Positions 1 to 9,502 of a DNA stretch of 64,000 nucleotides are shown here, in pieces (positions within the stretch are counted from its first letter, which is position 1; every line of letters starts with the position of its first letter). Source of the stretch: Aliishimia sp963721175 (GTDB lineage: Bacteria; Pseudomonadota; Alphaproteobacteria; Rhodobacterales; Rhodobacteraceae). Where the stretch lies: the NCBI GenBank assembly GCA_963721175.1, contig CAVRIG010000004.1, positions 62,001-126,000 on the forward strand. Reading direction: 5' to 3'. A model generated the notes under the pieces. That model did not search any database. It was not told the origin of the DNA and saw nothing but the letters and a program-made list of their open reading frames with translations. A program made the translations under genes and the position numbers.

Positions 1-282
1 GCGGACGAGGTCAAAGAAGAGTGGACCGCAACCGATGCAGCCACTGCCGAAACCTCCACCGACACAACTACGGACGTCACGGAAGCGACGCCGCCCGAGG
101 AGTTGCTGACCGTCGAAGGCTTCGATGAGGAGCAGGTATCGGAGCTGATAGAAAACGCCGAGATCGACGCGGAGCAGAAATTGAGTCTTCAATCCGCTCT
201 GGAACGCGCTCAGGGTGATGAGGGATTGCTTCGGGAAACGCTGGACAGGATTCGCGACGCGCTGGGTATGGACGCGCAATGA
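1..282 (+). CDS. C-terminal end of an unknown acidic protein (partial)
   Basis: The frame is open from the first base and ends at TGA 280-282, giving 93 residues; the start lies upstream of the window. The segment is rich in Glu, Asp, Thr and Ala, with a low-complexity Thr/Ala/Glu stretch in the first third and then a more regular, probably helical, acidic tail ending in RIRDALGMDAQ. I do not recognise a family. About 100 bases without a gene separate it from the convergent fpr gene. It could be the tail of a longer acidic envelope or regulatory protein. Confidence 0.5.
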   Translation, partial: ADEVKEEWTATDAATAETSTDTTTDVTEATPPEELLTVEGFDEEQVSELIENAEIDAEQKLSLQSALERAQGDEGLLRETLDRIRDALGMDAQ

Positions 283-382
283 AGCCGAGAATGCGGCTGG
301 CCTGACAGAACAGGCCGCCGGTCGCGATCAAAGGCGCGCATCGGACGGATGCGCGCCCCAGTTCCGAAGTCGGAGGGTCGCG

Positions 383-1235
383 TCAGTCCAGGAACGCCTT
401 TTCGACGACGTATTGCGCGGGCTTGGAATTGGCGCCTTCCGCGAGGCCGTAACCTTCCAGCAGTTCCTTGATCTCAAGGTTGAACGCCAGGTTTCCGCAA
501 ACCATCGCACGATCCGTCTCCGGGTTCAGCGGCTCCACCCCCAGATCGGCATAGACTTCGCCCGAGCGCATCAGGTCGGTGATCCGACCCATCTTCGGGC
601 TCTCTTCCCGCGTGGTCGTGGGATAGTAGCGGAGCTTCTCGTGGAAACCTTCGCCGATCAGTTCCTCCAGCATCTCGTCGCTGCGAATGCTCTCGATCAA
701 GTCCGCGCCGTAGCTCAGTTCCCCAACCTCGCGGCAGGTATGGGTAAGGATGATCTCGTCGTAATCCTCGTAGGTCTGCGGGTCGCGCAGCAGCGAGGCA
801 AAGGGCGCGATGCCGGTGCCGGTGGCGAAGAACCAGAGCCGCTTGCCCGGCAGCAGCGCATCGTGCACCAGCGTGCCCACGGGTTTCGGACGCAGGATGA
901 TCTCGTCTCCGGCCTCGATGTGCTGGAGCCGCGAGGTCAACGGCCCATCCTGAACCTTGATCGAATAGAATTCCAACTCGTCGTCCCAGGACGGCGAGGC
1001 GATCGAATAGGCACGCAGCAGCGGCTTTTGCTTGCCGGTCTTCGGGTCCGGATCGCCCATCAGCCCGATCATCACGAATTCGCCCGACCGGAACCGCAAC
1101 GACGCCGGACGCGTGCAGCGGAAGGAAAAGAGCCGGTCGGTGTAATGGCGCACGTCGGTGATCGTCTGCGCATCGGGCAGGGTCGGGCGTCGCCTTGACT
1201 GCGGAAGCTTGGTTCACGGGTCTTTGCTCGGTCAT
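383..1235 (-). CDS. fpr: Ferredoxin--NADP+ reductase (N-terminal frameshift)
   Basis: FAD-dependent reductase passing electrons between NADPH and ferredoxin or flavodoxin in the cytoplasm. The FAD-binding motif RAYSIAS, the NADP-binding motif GTGIAPFAS and the C-terminal VEKAFLD tail typical of bacterial Fpr are all visible. The likely start is the ATG at 1235 (MTEQRPVNQAS). The first about 17 codons are out of frame with the rest. Removing one base from the GGG at 1185-1187 restores a conserved-looking LPDAQTITDV segment joining to the body. Length after repair, about 283 residues, is slightly long for the family. It lies 87 bases downstream of the DUF934 gene, so it may supply reduced ferredoxin to the neighbouring sulfite reductase; that link is inferred from position. 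Confidence 0.9.
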
Positions 1236-1322
1236 TTAGATGTCAACGCAGAGATCTATCTCCGCGCTCCTGGTTTAGAAAGGCTTTTCTGGTCGTGCGA
1301 AGCGGCATTCGGCCGCGCGGGT

Positions 1323-1742
1323 TCACGCGGTGACGGGCCGCCGGGCGCCACGCAGGCGCGCCTGGTAGTCGTGATCGCGCCAATTCGCACGGTAGAGCCA
1401 CTGCTCCTCGGGCTGCCGCGCGGCAAGGTCATCGGGGATTTCGACCTCGTCGAAACCGGCGCGCCGGGCCATCGCGTACTGGTCGGCCAGCACATGGCCA
1501 TGCGCCCGCAGCCGGCCGCCGTAGCCCCGGAGCCGCAGCATCCGCGCGATGGTGAACCCGCGCCCGTCGCCGGAGGAGGGGAAGTCCACCCGGATGATCT
1601 GAGCGCAGAGCGGAACCGCGGCAGGATCGGCATCCGACGGCACGTCCAGCGCGCAGGCATCGTTCGCAGCTTCGCCCAGCGGCGCGAAGCCGTGCGTCCA
1701 GTCCTCGGCCACGAAGCCGCTGTCGTTGATGAGTTGCGTCAT
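1323..1742 (-). CDS. DUF934 protein of the sulfite-reduction cluster
   Basis: A 139-residue protein starting MTQLINDSGFVAEDW. It has the DUF934 signature: a GRGF(T/S)IARMLR-like stretch and a C-terminal EEQWLYR segment. DUF934 proteins are regularly encoded next to single-subunit sulfite reductases in proteobacteria, where they are described as oxidoreductase-like or accessory; the biochemical role is not established. The ATG overlaps the TGA of cysH in an ATGA junction, so the two are very probably translationally coupled. No membrane segment or signal peptide is visible. Confidence is high for family and operon membership, low for function. Confidence 0.85.
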   Translation of the reverse strand: MTQLINDSGFVAEDWTHGFAPLGEAANDACALDVPSDADPAAVPLCAQIIRVDFPSSGDGRGFTIARMLRLRGYGGRLRAHGHVLADQYAMARRAGFDEVEIPDDLAARQPEEQWLYRANWRDHDYQARLRGARRPVTA

Positions 1743-2500
1743 GTCGATGCTCCGATCCGCACGGCCTTGCCATTCACGAAATGGATGCCGCATTCGTCCT
1801 TGGTCTCGTCCCGCCAGCGTCCCGCGCGCGGATCCTCGCCGGGTGCCACCGGAGACGTGCACGGCACGCACCCGATCGAGGGATAGCCGCGCGCCACCAT
1901 CGGATGGCGGGGCAGGCGGTTCTCCTCCATGTAGGCGCGCACATCCTCCGGCGCCCAATGCGCCAGCGGGTTGACCTTGATCCGGCCGGTGCCGTCCTCG
2001 ACCTCGAAGAAGTCGAGCGCGGCGCGGGTCCGGGTCTGGAACCGCTTGCGGCCGGTGATCCAGCCGTCGAACCCGGCGAGCGCCTTCACCATCGGCGCGG
2101 TCTTGCGCAGGTCGCAGCAGGCATCCGTACTGCGCAGATGCAGCATGTTGTCCGGATCCTTCTCGGCCGTGTCACTGGCGCGGATTATGCGAACGCCCCG
2201 CAGGCCCAACCGTTCGCTCAACTCCTGCTGGTAGACCAGCGTCTCGGGAAAGAGCATGGCCGTGTCGATGAAGAGCACGGGTGCGTCTCGCCGGATCATC
2301 GCCGCCATGTGCAGCAGCACGACCAATTCCGCCCCGAAGGAGGAGACCAGAGCGATGCGGCCCAGATTCGTCAGCGCGCGGTGCATCACCTCCGTCGCCG
2401 AGTGGTGCCGGTAGGCCTCGTTGAGCGACGCGACCTGTTCGGCCAGCGTCTTCTCTGTCTCGGCGCGCTGGAACTCGGCAGTCGGTGGGTTGTAGGTCAT
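1739..2500 (-). CDS. cysH: Adenylyl-sulfate (APS/PAPS) reductase, [4Fe-4S] type
   Basis: Reduces activated sulfate to sulfite in assimilatory sulfate reduction. The 253-residue protein has the KDECGIH signature with the catalytic Cys near the C terminus. It also has two cysteine pairs, ACCDLRK around residue 130 and CVPC around residue 215. This paired-Cys arrangement is the iron-sulfur ligand set of the APS-reductase branch, so APS rather than PAPS is the likelier substrate. It sits 6 bases downstream of cysI and overlaps the DUF934 start, in a minus-strand operon running from cysG. The Cys pattern is seen; the substrate preference is inferred from family knowledge. Confidence 0.93.
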   Translation of the reverse strand: MTYNPPTAEFQRAETEKTLAEQVASLNEAYRHHSATEVMHRALTNLGRIALVSSFGAELVVLLHMAAMIRRDAPVLFIDTAMLFPETLVYQQELSERLGLRGVRIIRASDTAEKDPDNMLHLRSTDACCDLRKTAPMVKALAGFDGWITGRKRFQTRTRAALDFFEVEDGTGRIKVNPLAHWAPEDVRAYMEENRLPRHPMVARGYPSIGCVPCTSPVAPGEDPRAGRWRDETKDECGIHFVNGKAVRIGAST

Positions 2501-2506
2501 GCCGGA

Positions 2507-4171
<1,665 letters not shown>

Positions 4172-4185
4172 GTGTCCGTTCCTTC

Positions 4186-4210
4186 ACGTCCCGGGTCTGC
4201 ACCGGGACGT
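4186..4210 (-). promoter_or_regulatory. Hairpin in the cysI leader
   Basis: A perfect 9-bp inverted repeat (4186-4194 and 4202-4210, arm ACGTCCCGG) with a 7-base loop lies 15 bases upstream of the cysI ATG and downstream of the DUF2849 stop. No T-run follows on the minus strand. It is therefore more likely an mRNA stability or translational element than a terminator. The structure is seen directly; the role is inferred. Confidence 0.55.
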
Positions 4211-4235
4211 CTGGTTTCGGGAAGATGCGGCGCGT

Positions 4236-4544
4236 TCAGGCGTGCGGCGACCGCAAGGCTTGCTTGCCATGGAAGTGGTTGGAAGGACCGCGCGCACGGA
4301 ACTCCTCGCGGAAATGCGCGGGCTTGGGCCCGGCCGCGGTCGGCGTGACATCGGCAAGATAGGCACCCACGACCGTGTCGGTCTGCTGGCTCGCCTCGAT
4401 GAGGCGCAGGTCCGCGTCGGCCTCGTCGGTCAGCACTTCGGCCTCGGCCAGAACGCGGGTCCAGCCGGTCGCGGTCTGGTAAATGACATCGCCTTCGATG
4501 AGCGCATTCGCGGTCACCACCTTGGGAGAGAATTGTCTGGACAT
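4236..4544 (-). CDS. DUF2849 small protein of the sulfite-reduction operon
   Basis: A 102-residue protein starting MSRQFSPKVVTANALIEGDV, matching the short DUF2849 family found between cysG and cysI in many alphaproteobacteria. The family has no proven function; its constant position suggests an accessory role in sirohaem-dependent sulfite reduction. The ATG overlaps the reconstructed cysG stop (TGATG). As sequenced, an indel in the G6 tract at 4595-4600 removes the cysG stop from frame and makes an artificial cysG-DUF2849 fusion. The independent start is the better reading. Confidence 0.8.
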   Translation of the reverse strand: MSRQFSPKVVTANALIEGDVIYQTATGWTRVLAEAEVLTDEADADLRLIEASQQTDTVVGAYLADVTPTAAGPKPAHFREEFRARGPSNHFHGKQALRSPHA

Positions 4545-5940
4545 CAGGCGAACTCCTGCGCTGGGATTTGAGAAATGGATGCTGCGGACCGCACGGGGGG
4601 CGAGGCCGTAGAATGTCAGGACCGGCCCCTGCATGTCGGCGACGGACAGGTCGGCGGGCAGGGAGTCGAGCGTCGTTTCCACGATCCGTTGCTCCGGACG
4701 GGAGGCATTCTCGACCAGCGTGATCGGCGTCGCGCGGTCGGCGCCGTGCATCAGTAGGCGGCCCTGGATGAACCGAGCCGATTTCTTGCCCATGTAGATC
4801 GCGGCGACCTCGCCCGGGCGCGCCAGGGCGGCCCAGTCATGGTCGGCGAACCCCTTCATGTCATGCCCGGTCAGCAGGCGCACGGACGCGTTGCGGCCCC
4901 GGCGCGTCAGAGACTGTCCGATGGCGGCCACGGCAGCGGAGGCCGCGGTGATGCCCGGGACGATGTGCCAGTCGATGCCGGCCTCCGTGACCGCATCGAT
5001 TTCCTCGTCGAGGCGCCCGAAGATCGTGGCATCGCCGCCCTTCAGGCGAACGACCTGTGCGCCTTCTTGCGCATGTTCGACGATCAGGGCGTTGATCTGC
5101 TCCTGCGATGTCGAAGCGGCCGAAACCTTCCTTGCCGACGTCGATCAGCATCGCCTCGCGCCGCGCGAGTTCCAGGATTTCGGGCGACACCAGGCGGTCG
5201 TGGATCACCACGTCGGCCTCGTCGAGCGTCCGGCGCGCCTTGAGCGTCAGCAGTTCCGGATCGCCGGGACCGGCGCCGACAAAGGCCACGTGGCCGCGCC
5301 GGGATTTCCGCGACAGATGCGCGTCAAGCAGCGTGTCGAGGGCGGGTTGAACGGCCTCTTCACCCTCGGCAATCGCGCGGGGTCCGGCCTTGAAGTAGTA
5401 TTCGCGCCAGAAATCGCGCCGAGCACGGCCGAAGGGCAACGCCTCGGCGGTCTTGCGGAATGCCTTGCCGATGCGCGCCAGGGTACCGAGCGTGACCGGC
5501 AGCCGCGCCTCGAGATCCGCCTTTATCGCGCGCGCCAGAACGGGGGCCGCACCTTCGGTGCCGATCGCGACGGTCACCGGATCGCGGTCCACGATCGCGG
5601 GCGTGATGAAGTCGCTGTCGTGCAGATTGTCGACGATGTTGACCAGGGCACCGTCCGCGCGGGCGAGCTTCGCGGTCCGCGCGTCCGTCTCCGCATCCTC
5701 GTCCGCGGCGTAGAAGAGTGCGGCACCGAGCGCATCGCCGGGTTGCATCTGGTGGCGGATCAGGATGATCTTTCCTTCATCCGCCCAGCCCGCCAAGACT
5801 TCAGACGGGTCTTCGGCGAAGACGACAATTTCGGCCTCGGTCTTCATCAGCAGGCGCAGCTTGGCTTCGGCGGCATCGCCACCACCGCTCAGCACGATGC
5901 GCCGCGTGTCAGTGGCCAGGAAGATCGGGAAATGTTGCAT
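4544..5940 (-). CDS. cysG: Sirohaem synthase CysG (two frameshifts)
   Basis: Multifunctional enzyme making sirohaem from uroporphyrinogen III. The N-terminal part is the NAD-binding precorrin-2 dehydrogenase/ferrochelatase (LSGGGDAAEAKLRLL near residue 20). The C-terminal half is the SAM-dependent uroporphyrinogen methyltransferase, with VGAGPGDPELLTLKA and later VPGITAASAA. Two indels break the frame. One is an extra base at AA 5114-5115, after GKEGFGR. The other is in the G6 tract at 4595-4600, after which the repaired end reads SISQIPAQEFA and stops in a TGATG overlap with DUF2849. It is the first gene of the minus-strand cys operon and makes the cofactor for cysI. A double indel in an otherwise well-conserved enzyme points to sequencing error. 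Confidence 0.9.
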
Positions 5941-6076
5941 CAGGTCACCCCGCGTTTCATGGCTTACATATAGGAAAATATTCCGATAGGACGCTAGATA
6001 GCGTGGCAGATAAGAACGTTTGTTCCAGAGCGTAAGCTGAAATGGACACATGACCGCGATACCGGGAGATTTGAGA
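5941..6076. promoter_or_regulatory. Divergent promoter region, cysG / lrp-type regulator
   Basis: This 136-base AT-richer gap separates cysG (minus) from the Lrp-family gene (plus). It contains a near-palindrome at 5973-5984 (GGAAAATATTCC, arms GGAA/TTCC) and a 12-mer ACATATAGGAAA at 5966-5977. The same 12-mer recurs upstream of the minus-strand DUF59 (sufT) gene at 17273-17284, at nearly the same distance from the start codon. On the minus strand it reads TTTCCTATATGT and could include a -10 box. A plausible operator for the adjacent regulator; not proven. Confidence 0.45.
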
Positions 6077-6547
6077 ATGGCAGTCCGAATTGATGCGACC
6101 GACCGGAAAATCCTTGCCGAACTGCAGCGCGATGCTGGCCAGTCGCTCGACGAAATCGCCAAGGCCGTGGGGTCGTCCAAGACGCCGGTCTGGAACCGGA
6201 TTCGCAAGCTGCGCGACGCTGGCGTGATCGGCGCGCAGACGGTCCAACTCGATGCCGAGGCGCTCGGGTTCGAGGCCTGTTTCTTCGTCCTGATCCGCAC
6301 GTCGGAGCACGAAGCGGACTGGCAGGCGCGGTTCCTGAAGGCCCTGCGCGACCGCCCCGAGGTGCAGGAAGCGCACCAACTCGCGGGCGACATCGACTAC
6401 ATCCTGAAGGTGCGGGTGAAGAACGCGCGCGCCTACGACGCCTTCTACCAGGCGCTGATCTCGGAGGTGCGGGTGCACAACGTGACCGCCCTCCTGTCGA
6501 TGGAGGAGATCAAGACCACGACCGCGCTGCCGCTGGAAATCGAGTGA
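6077..6547 (+). CDS. Lrp/AsnC-family transcriptional regulator
   Basis: A 156-residue regulator with an N-terminal helix-turn-helix (DATDRKILAELQRDAG through SSKTPVWNRIRKL, residues about 5-50) and a C-terminal RAM/AsnC ligand-binding domain (residues about 70-150). The ATG at 6077 follows GGGAGA at 6064-6069 and fits the family N terminus better than the upstream in-frame ATG at 6050. Divergence from cysG suggests it controls the cysteine/sulfite operon, probably sensing an amino acid or sulfur intermediate. The target assignment is inference from position. It ends only 4 bases from the convergent P450 stop. Confidence 0.88.
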   Translation: MAVRIDATDRKILAELQRDAGQSLDEIAKAVGSSKTPVWNRIRKLRDAGVIGAQTVQLDAEALGFEACFFVLIRTSEHEADWQARFLKALRDRPEVQEAHQLAGDIDYILKVRVKNARAYDAFYQALISEVRVHNVTALLSMEEIKTTTALPLEIE

Positions 6548-6551
6548 CCTG

Positions 6552-7715
6552 TCACGCAGCGACCATCAGCCGGTCATGCTTGCGAAAGTGATAGCTGTTG
6601 GCAAAGCGGGGTGGTTCCGCAAGTCGCAGGCCGGGGAATGCCGCGACGAGTGCGGGCAGGGCGATCTGCAGCTCGGCCCGGGCCAGCGGCGCGCCGACGC
6701 AGAAATGCAGTCCTCCGCCAAAGCTCGTATGCGCCGGCGCCGGCCGACCGGGATCGAACCTGTCGGGATCGGGGAAGACCTGCGGGTCGCGGTTGGCGGC
6801 GCCGAGCACCAGCGGCAATCTCCGCGCCATGCTCCAGCCGGTGACCGCCCGGCAGTTCGATCCCATCGTAGGCGAACCTGGTGAACACATGCAGCGGCGC
6901 ATCGAAGCGCAGCAATTCCTCTGTCATCTCCGCCCGAGCCGGTTGCCGGTGTTCGATCAGAACGCGCGTCGCGTTGCCCAGCGTGTGCACCGTCGCCTCG
7001 TGCCCTGCGTTCAGCAACAGGATGCAGGTGGAGATCATCTCGTCCGTCGAGAGCTTGTCACCATCTTCCTCCGCCGCGATGAGATGCGTGATGAGGTCAT
7101 CCCCCGGGCGCGCGCGGCGCTCCTCGATGTAACCGCGCATGAAGCCTGCGAACTCGGCCGCGGCCTGACCGGCGCGCTGCTCGACCGTGCGGGTCACGCC
7201 GGATTGATACATCGCCACCATGTCGCGCGACCAGGCTTAGCAGATCGGGCGCAAGCGCTCTCAGGCACGCCGAGAAGCCGCGCGATGATGCGGACCGGCA
7301 AGGGCTGGCAAAAGGCCGGGATCAGGTCGAACGGCGCATCCCGCGGCATTTCCGCCAGCAGTTCAGCAGTCACCGTCTCGATATCTTGGCGCAAACTGGC
7401 GACCCGGCGCGAGGTGAAGGCGCGCAGCACGAGACCCCGCAGGCGCGTGTGCCTTGGTGGTTCCAGCTCCAGCAGGCTGTCGTCCTCCAGTGCGCGGAAG
7501 GGCTCCAGATGCGCCGGCCGAGGGCGCGGGGTCAGCGGCGCGCGCCCCAGCCGCCGATCGCGCAAGAGCGCGGAGACGGTGGCGTGATCGAAGGCCGCCC
7601 ACATTCCCAACTCCTCCCAGAACAGAACCGGCCCGGCCTCGCGGGCGCGATGGTAGAACGGGTAGGGGTTCTGCACGAACTCGTCCTCGGTCAGGTCTTG
7701 CCGGACATGGGTCAT
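6552..7715 (-). CDS. Cytochrome P450 (frameshifted)
   Basis: Haem-thiolate monooxygenase of the bacterial soluble type. Seen are the I-helix region LLLNAGHEATVHT, the ExxR-equivalent EELLRFDAP, the meander segment VFPDPDRFDPGR and the haem-binding loop FGGGLHFCVGAPLAR with the axial Cys. The reading frame is broken near 7225-7255 (probably two indels) and near 6816 (one extra base). Joined, the product is about 385 residues, normal for the family. The start is taken as the ATG at 7715 (MTHVRQDLTEDEF); an in-frame TTG lies further upstream. No redox partner is adjacent. The substrate cannot be predicted. Either sequencing errors or a decaying gene. Confidence 0.82.
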
Positions 7716-7775
7716 GCCCACCAGATGCCGCAAGCGCTCTGGCCAAGGCAAGCGGGCGCGGGATAAAACATTCGC

Positions 7776-8024
7776 ATGATGCGAAAAACGAGATCGCGCG
7801 CGCGGATCGTGGCGTTGTTCCTGGGCGCTGTCGCCACATTGGGCGCGAGCGTGTGGCGCTACGATTGCGTGCAGGCGCTGGATGGCGTGGGCCCGGGCCA
7901 GTCATTTCCCTACGACATCGTGCAGAGCTTTGGCGTCGACATCCGCGGGACGAACGGCTCCGACGGTGGCGCCATTCTCACGGTCGAGCTCGCACGCCGA
8001 ACTCAGGCGGAGCAGGCGGCATGA
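7776..8024 (+). pseudogene. Collapsed dctB-like sensor kinase remnant (82 residues)
   Basis: The short frame joins two pieces that look like the ends of a DctB-type sensor kinase. The N terminus (basic start, one membrane segment around residues 10-27, then WRYDCVQALDG) resembles the first membrane segment of C4-dicarboxylate sensors. The C terminus (PYDIVQSFGVDIRG, then DGGAILTVELARR) resembles the end of a HATPase_c domain just after the G2 box. Almost everything between, roughly 500 residues including the sensor and H box, is absent. Its stop overlaps the dctD start (ATGA), exactly where dctB would end. I infer an in-frame internal deletion. It could instead be an unrelated small membrane protein. 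Confidence 0.6.
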
Positions 8025-9253
8025 CGCGCAGGGTGCTGGTGGTGGACGACGACAAGGCGGTGCGTGACGCTTTGGGCCAGACCCTTGAACTCGCGGATCT
8101 GGAGCCGGTCCTGGCCGGGTCATTCATCGCCGCCAAGGATCACATCACGCCCGATTTCGACGGGGTGATCCTGTCGGACATCCGGATGCCGGGACGCGAC
8201 GGATTTCACCTGCTGACCTATGCCCAGGAACAGGATGCCGAGTTGCCGGTCGTCCTGTTGACCGGCGAGGGAGACATTCCGATGGCGGTGCGGGCGATGG
8301 GGCAGGGGGCGTTTGATTTCCTCGAAAAACCCTGCGCCCCGAAGGATCTGTTGCCCATCCTCGAACGGGCCCTGCGGACACGGAGCCTTGTGCAGGAAAA
8401 CCGGGCGCTGCGCGAGCAGGTGCAGCGTGGCGATCCCGCGGCGCGCATGCTCTTCGGCAACTCGCAGGCCGCCGAGGCGCTCCGCTCCCGTGTTCGCAAG
8501 ATTGCGCAGGCGGGGACCGATGCGCTGATCGAGGGGCCGCACGGGTCCGGCATCTCCAAGGTGGCGGAAGTGGTGCATCTCTGCTCGCCGCGATCGAAGT
8601 CGCCATTCGTGAAGCGCGCCAGCCGCGATCTGTCGCCGGAGGACCTCACGGAGGTTCTGGAAAGCGCCCGTGGCGGCAGCCTCTTTCTGGATGGGGCGGC
8701 CTTTCTGCCGGTGGAGACACAGCTGACCTTGTCGGAAGCCATGGATCACGGCACCCGGGCACGGGTCCTGCTGGGCTCGGCCGATGGGCTCGAGGCCGCG
8801 GTCGCCGGCGGCGCGCTCAGTTCCGATCTCCATTTCCGGCTTTCCGGAGTCGTGATCCGCATCCCGGCGCTCTCCGAACGGCGCGAGGACATCCCCGTGC
8901 TGTTCCGACACTACGTCACGCAGGCCGCGGAACAGGCGGGGCTGGAAGAGCCGCAGGTGCCGCCGGAGCTCGTCTCGGACCTCATGCGGCGCGACTGGCC
9001 GGGCAACGCGCGGGCGCTGATGTCGGAAGCGATGCGCTTCGCGCTGGGGCTGAGCGAGGAGCCGAGCGCGACCTCGGACCTCGGGCTGTCCGAGCAGATG
9101 GCGCAGGTCGAGAAATCGATTCTGGAAAAGGCGCTTCGCCGCGCCGGAGGCCGCGCGGTGGATGCGGCCGAGGCGCTGAAACTTCCACGAAAGACATTTT
9201 ACGACAAGTTGACACGGCACGGGATGCGGGCCGAAGCCTTTCGCGCGGAATGA
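8021..9253 (+). CDS. dctD: DctD-type response regulator with degenerate AAA+ domain
   Basis: A 410-residue regulator. Receiver domain at residues 1-120 (VLVVDDDKAVRD; phospho-acceptor Asp in LSDIRMPG; Lys in LEKPCAPKD). A central domain resembling sigma-54 activators spans about 140-330. A Fis-type helix-turn-helix lies at the C terminus (AAEALKLPRKTFYDKL). The central domain is degraded. The Walker A region reads GPHGSGISK, without the usual GKE. The Walker B region is LFLDGAAFLP, with Gly instead of Glu. The GAFTGA loop is missing. ATP-driven activation of sigma-54 therefore looks impossible. Gene order dctB remnant-dctD-dctPQM and the operators at 9257-9304 indicate control of C4-dicarboxylate uptake. 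Confidence 0.85.
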   Translation: MTRRVLVVDDDKAVRDALGQTLELADLEPVLAGSFIAAKDHITPDFDGVILSDIRMPGRDGFHLLTYAQEQDAELPVVLLTGEGDIPMAVRAMGQGAFDFLEKPCAPKDLLPILERALRTRSLVQENRALREQVQRGDPAARMLFGNSQAAEALRSRVRKIAQAGTDALIEGPHGSGISKVAEVVHLCSPRSKSPFVKRASRDLSPEDLTEVLESARGGSLFLDGAAFLPVETQLTLSEAMDHGTRARVLLGSADGLEAAVAGGALSSDLHFRLSGVVIRIPALSERREDIPVLFRHYVTQAAEQAGLEEPQVPPELVSDLMRRDWPGNARALMSEAMRFALGLSEEPSATSDLGLSEQMAQVEKSILEKALRRAGGRAVDAAEALKLPRKTFYDKLTRHGMRAEAFRAE

Positions 9254-9255
9254 CT

Positions 9256-9304
9256 TGTGCGGATTCTCGCACAGAACCGGCTGAAATTGTGCGAAGTCTC
9301 GCAC
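9256..9304. promoter_or_regulatory. Two tandem palindromic DctD-type operators upstream of dctP
   Basis: Two 16-base inverted repeats share the form GTGCG-N6-CGCAC, at 9257-9272 and 9289-9304. They agree at 13 of 16 positions and their centres are 32 bp apart, close to three helical turns. GTGCG/CGCAC half-sites resemble the published DctD upstream activating sites of rhizobia. I could not find a convincing -24/-12 (GG-N10-GC) promoter before dctP, which fits a regulator without the GAFTGA loop. Confidence 0.7.
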
Positions 9305-9502
9305 TCGTGGTTGCAGGAAAAACTCGCAGGTGAGACCGAACTGCGCTGCAAGCCTATGAAGAGCAACAATAAAAACTCGCCAAGGCGGTTGTTGTTCAAG
9401 ACAGTTGAATAGTTGCACTCATTCGGGTTTTCCTCGTGACAAGGCCGCGCGGAGCGGTCGTGGGCGCAAGAGCGTCTGATGTGCACAATGGGAGGATACC
9501 TG

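Noticed and set aside
4236..4931. Natural fusion of the cysG C terminus with DUF2849
   Set aside because: The fusion depends on one base in a G6 tract. The other frame gives a sensible cysG end and a TGATG overlap.
9305..9502. Sigma-54 promoter for dctP
   Set aside because: No GG-N10-GC element in a suitable context was found between the operators and the start codon.
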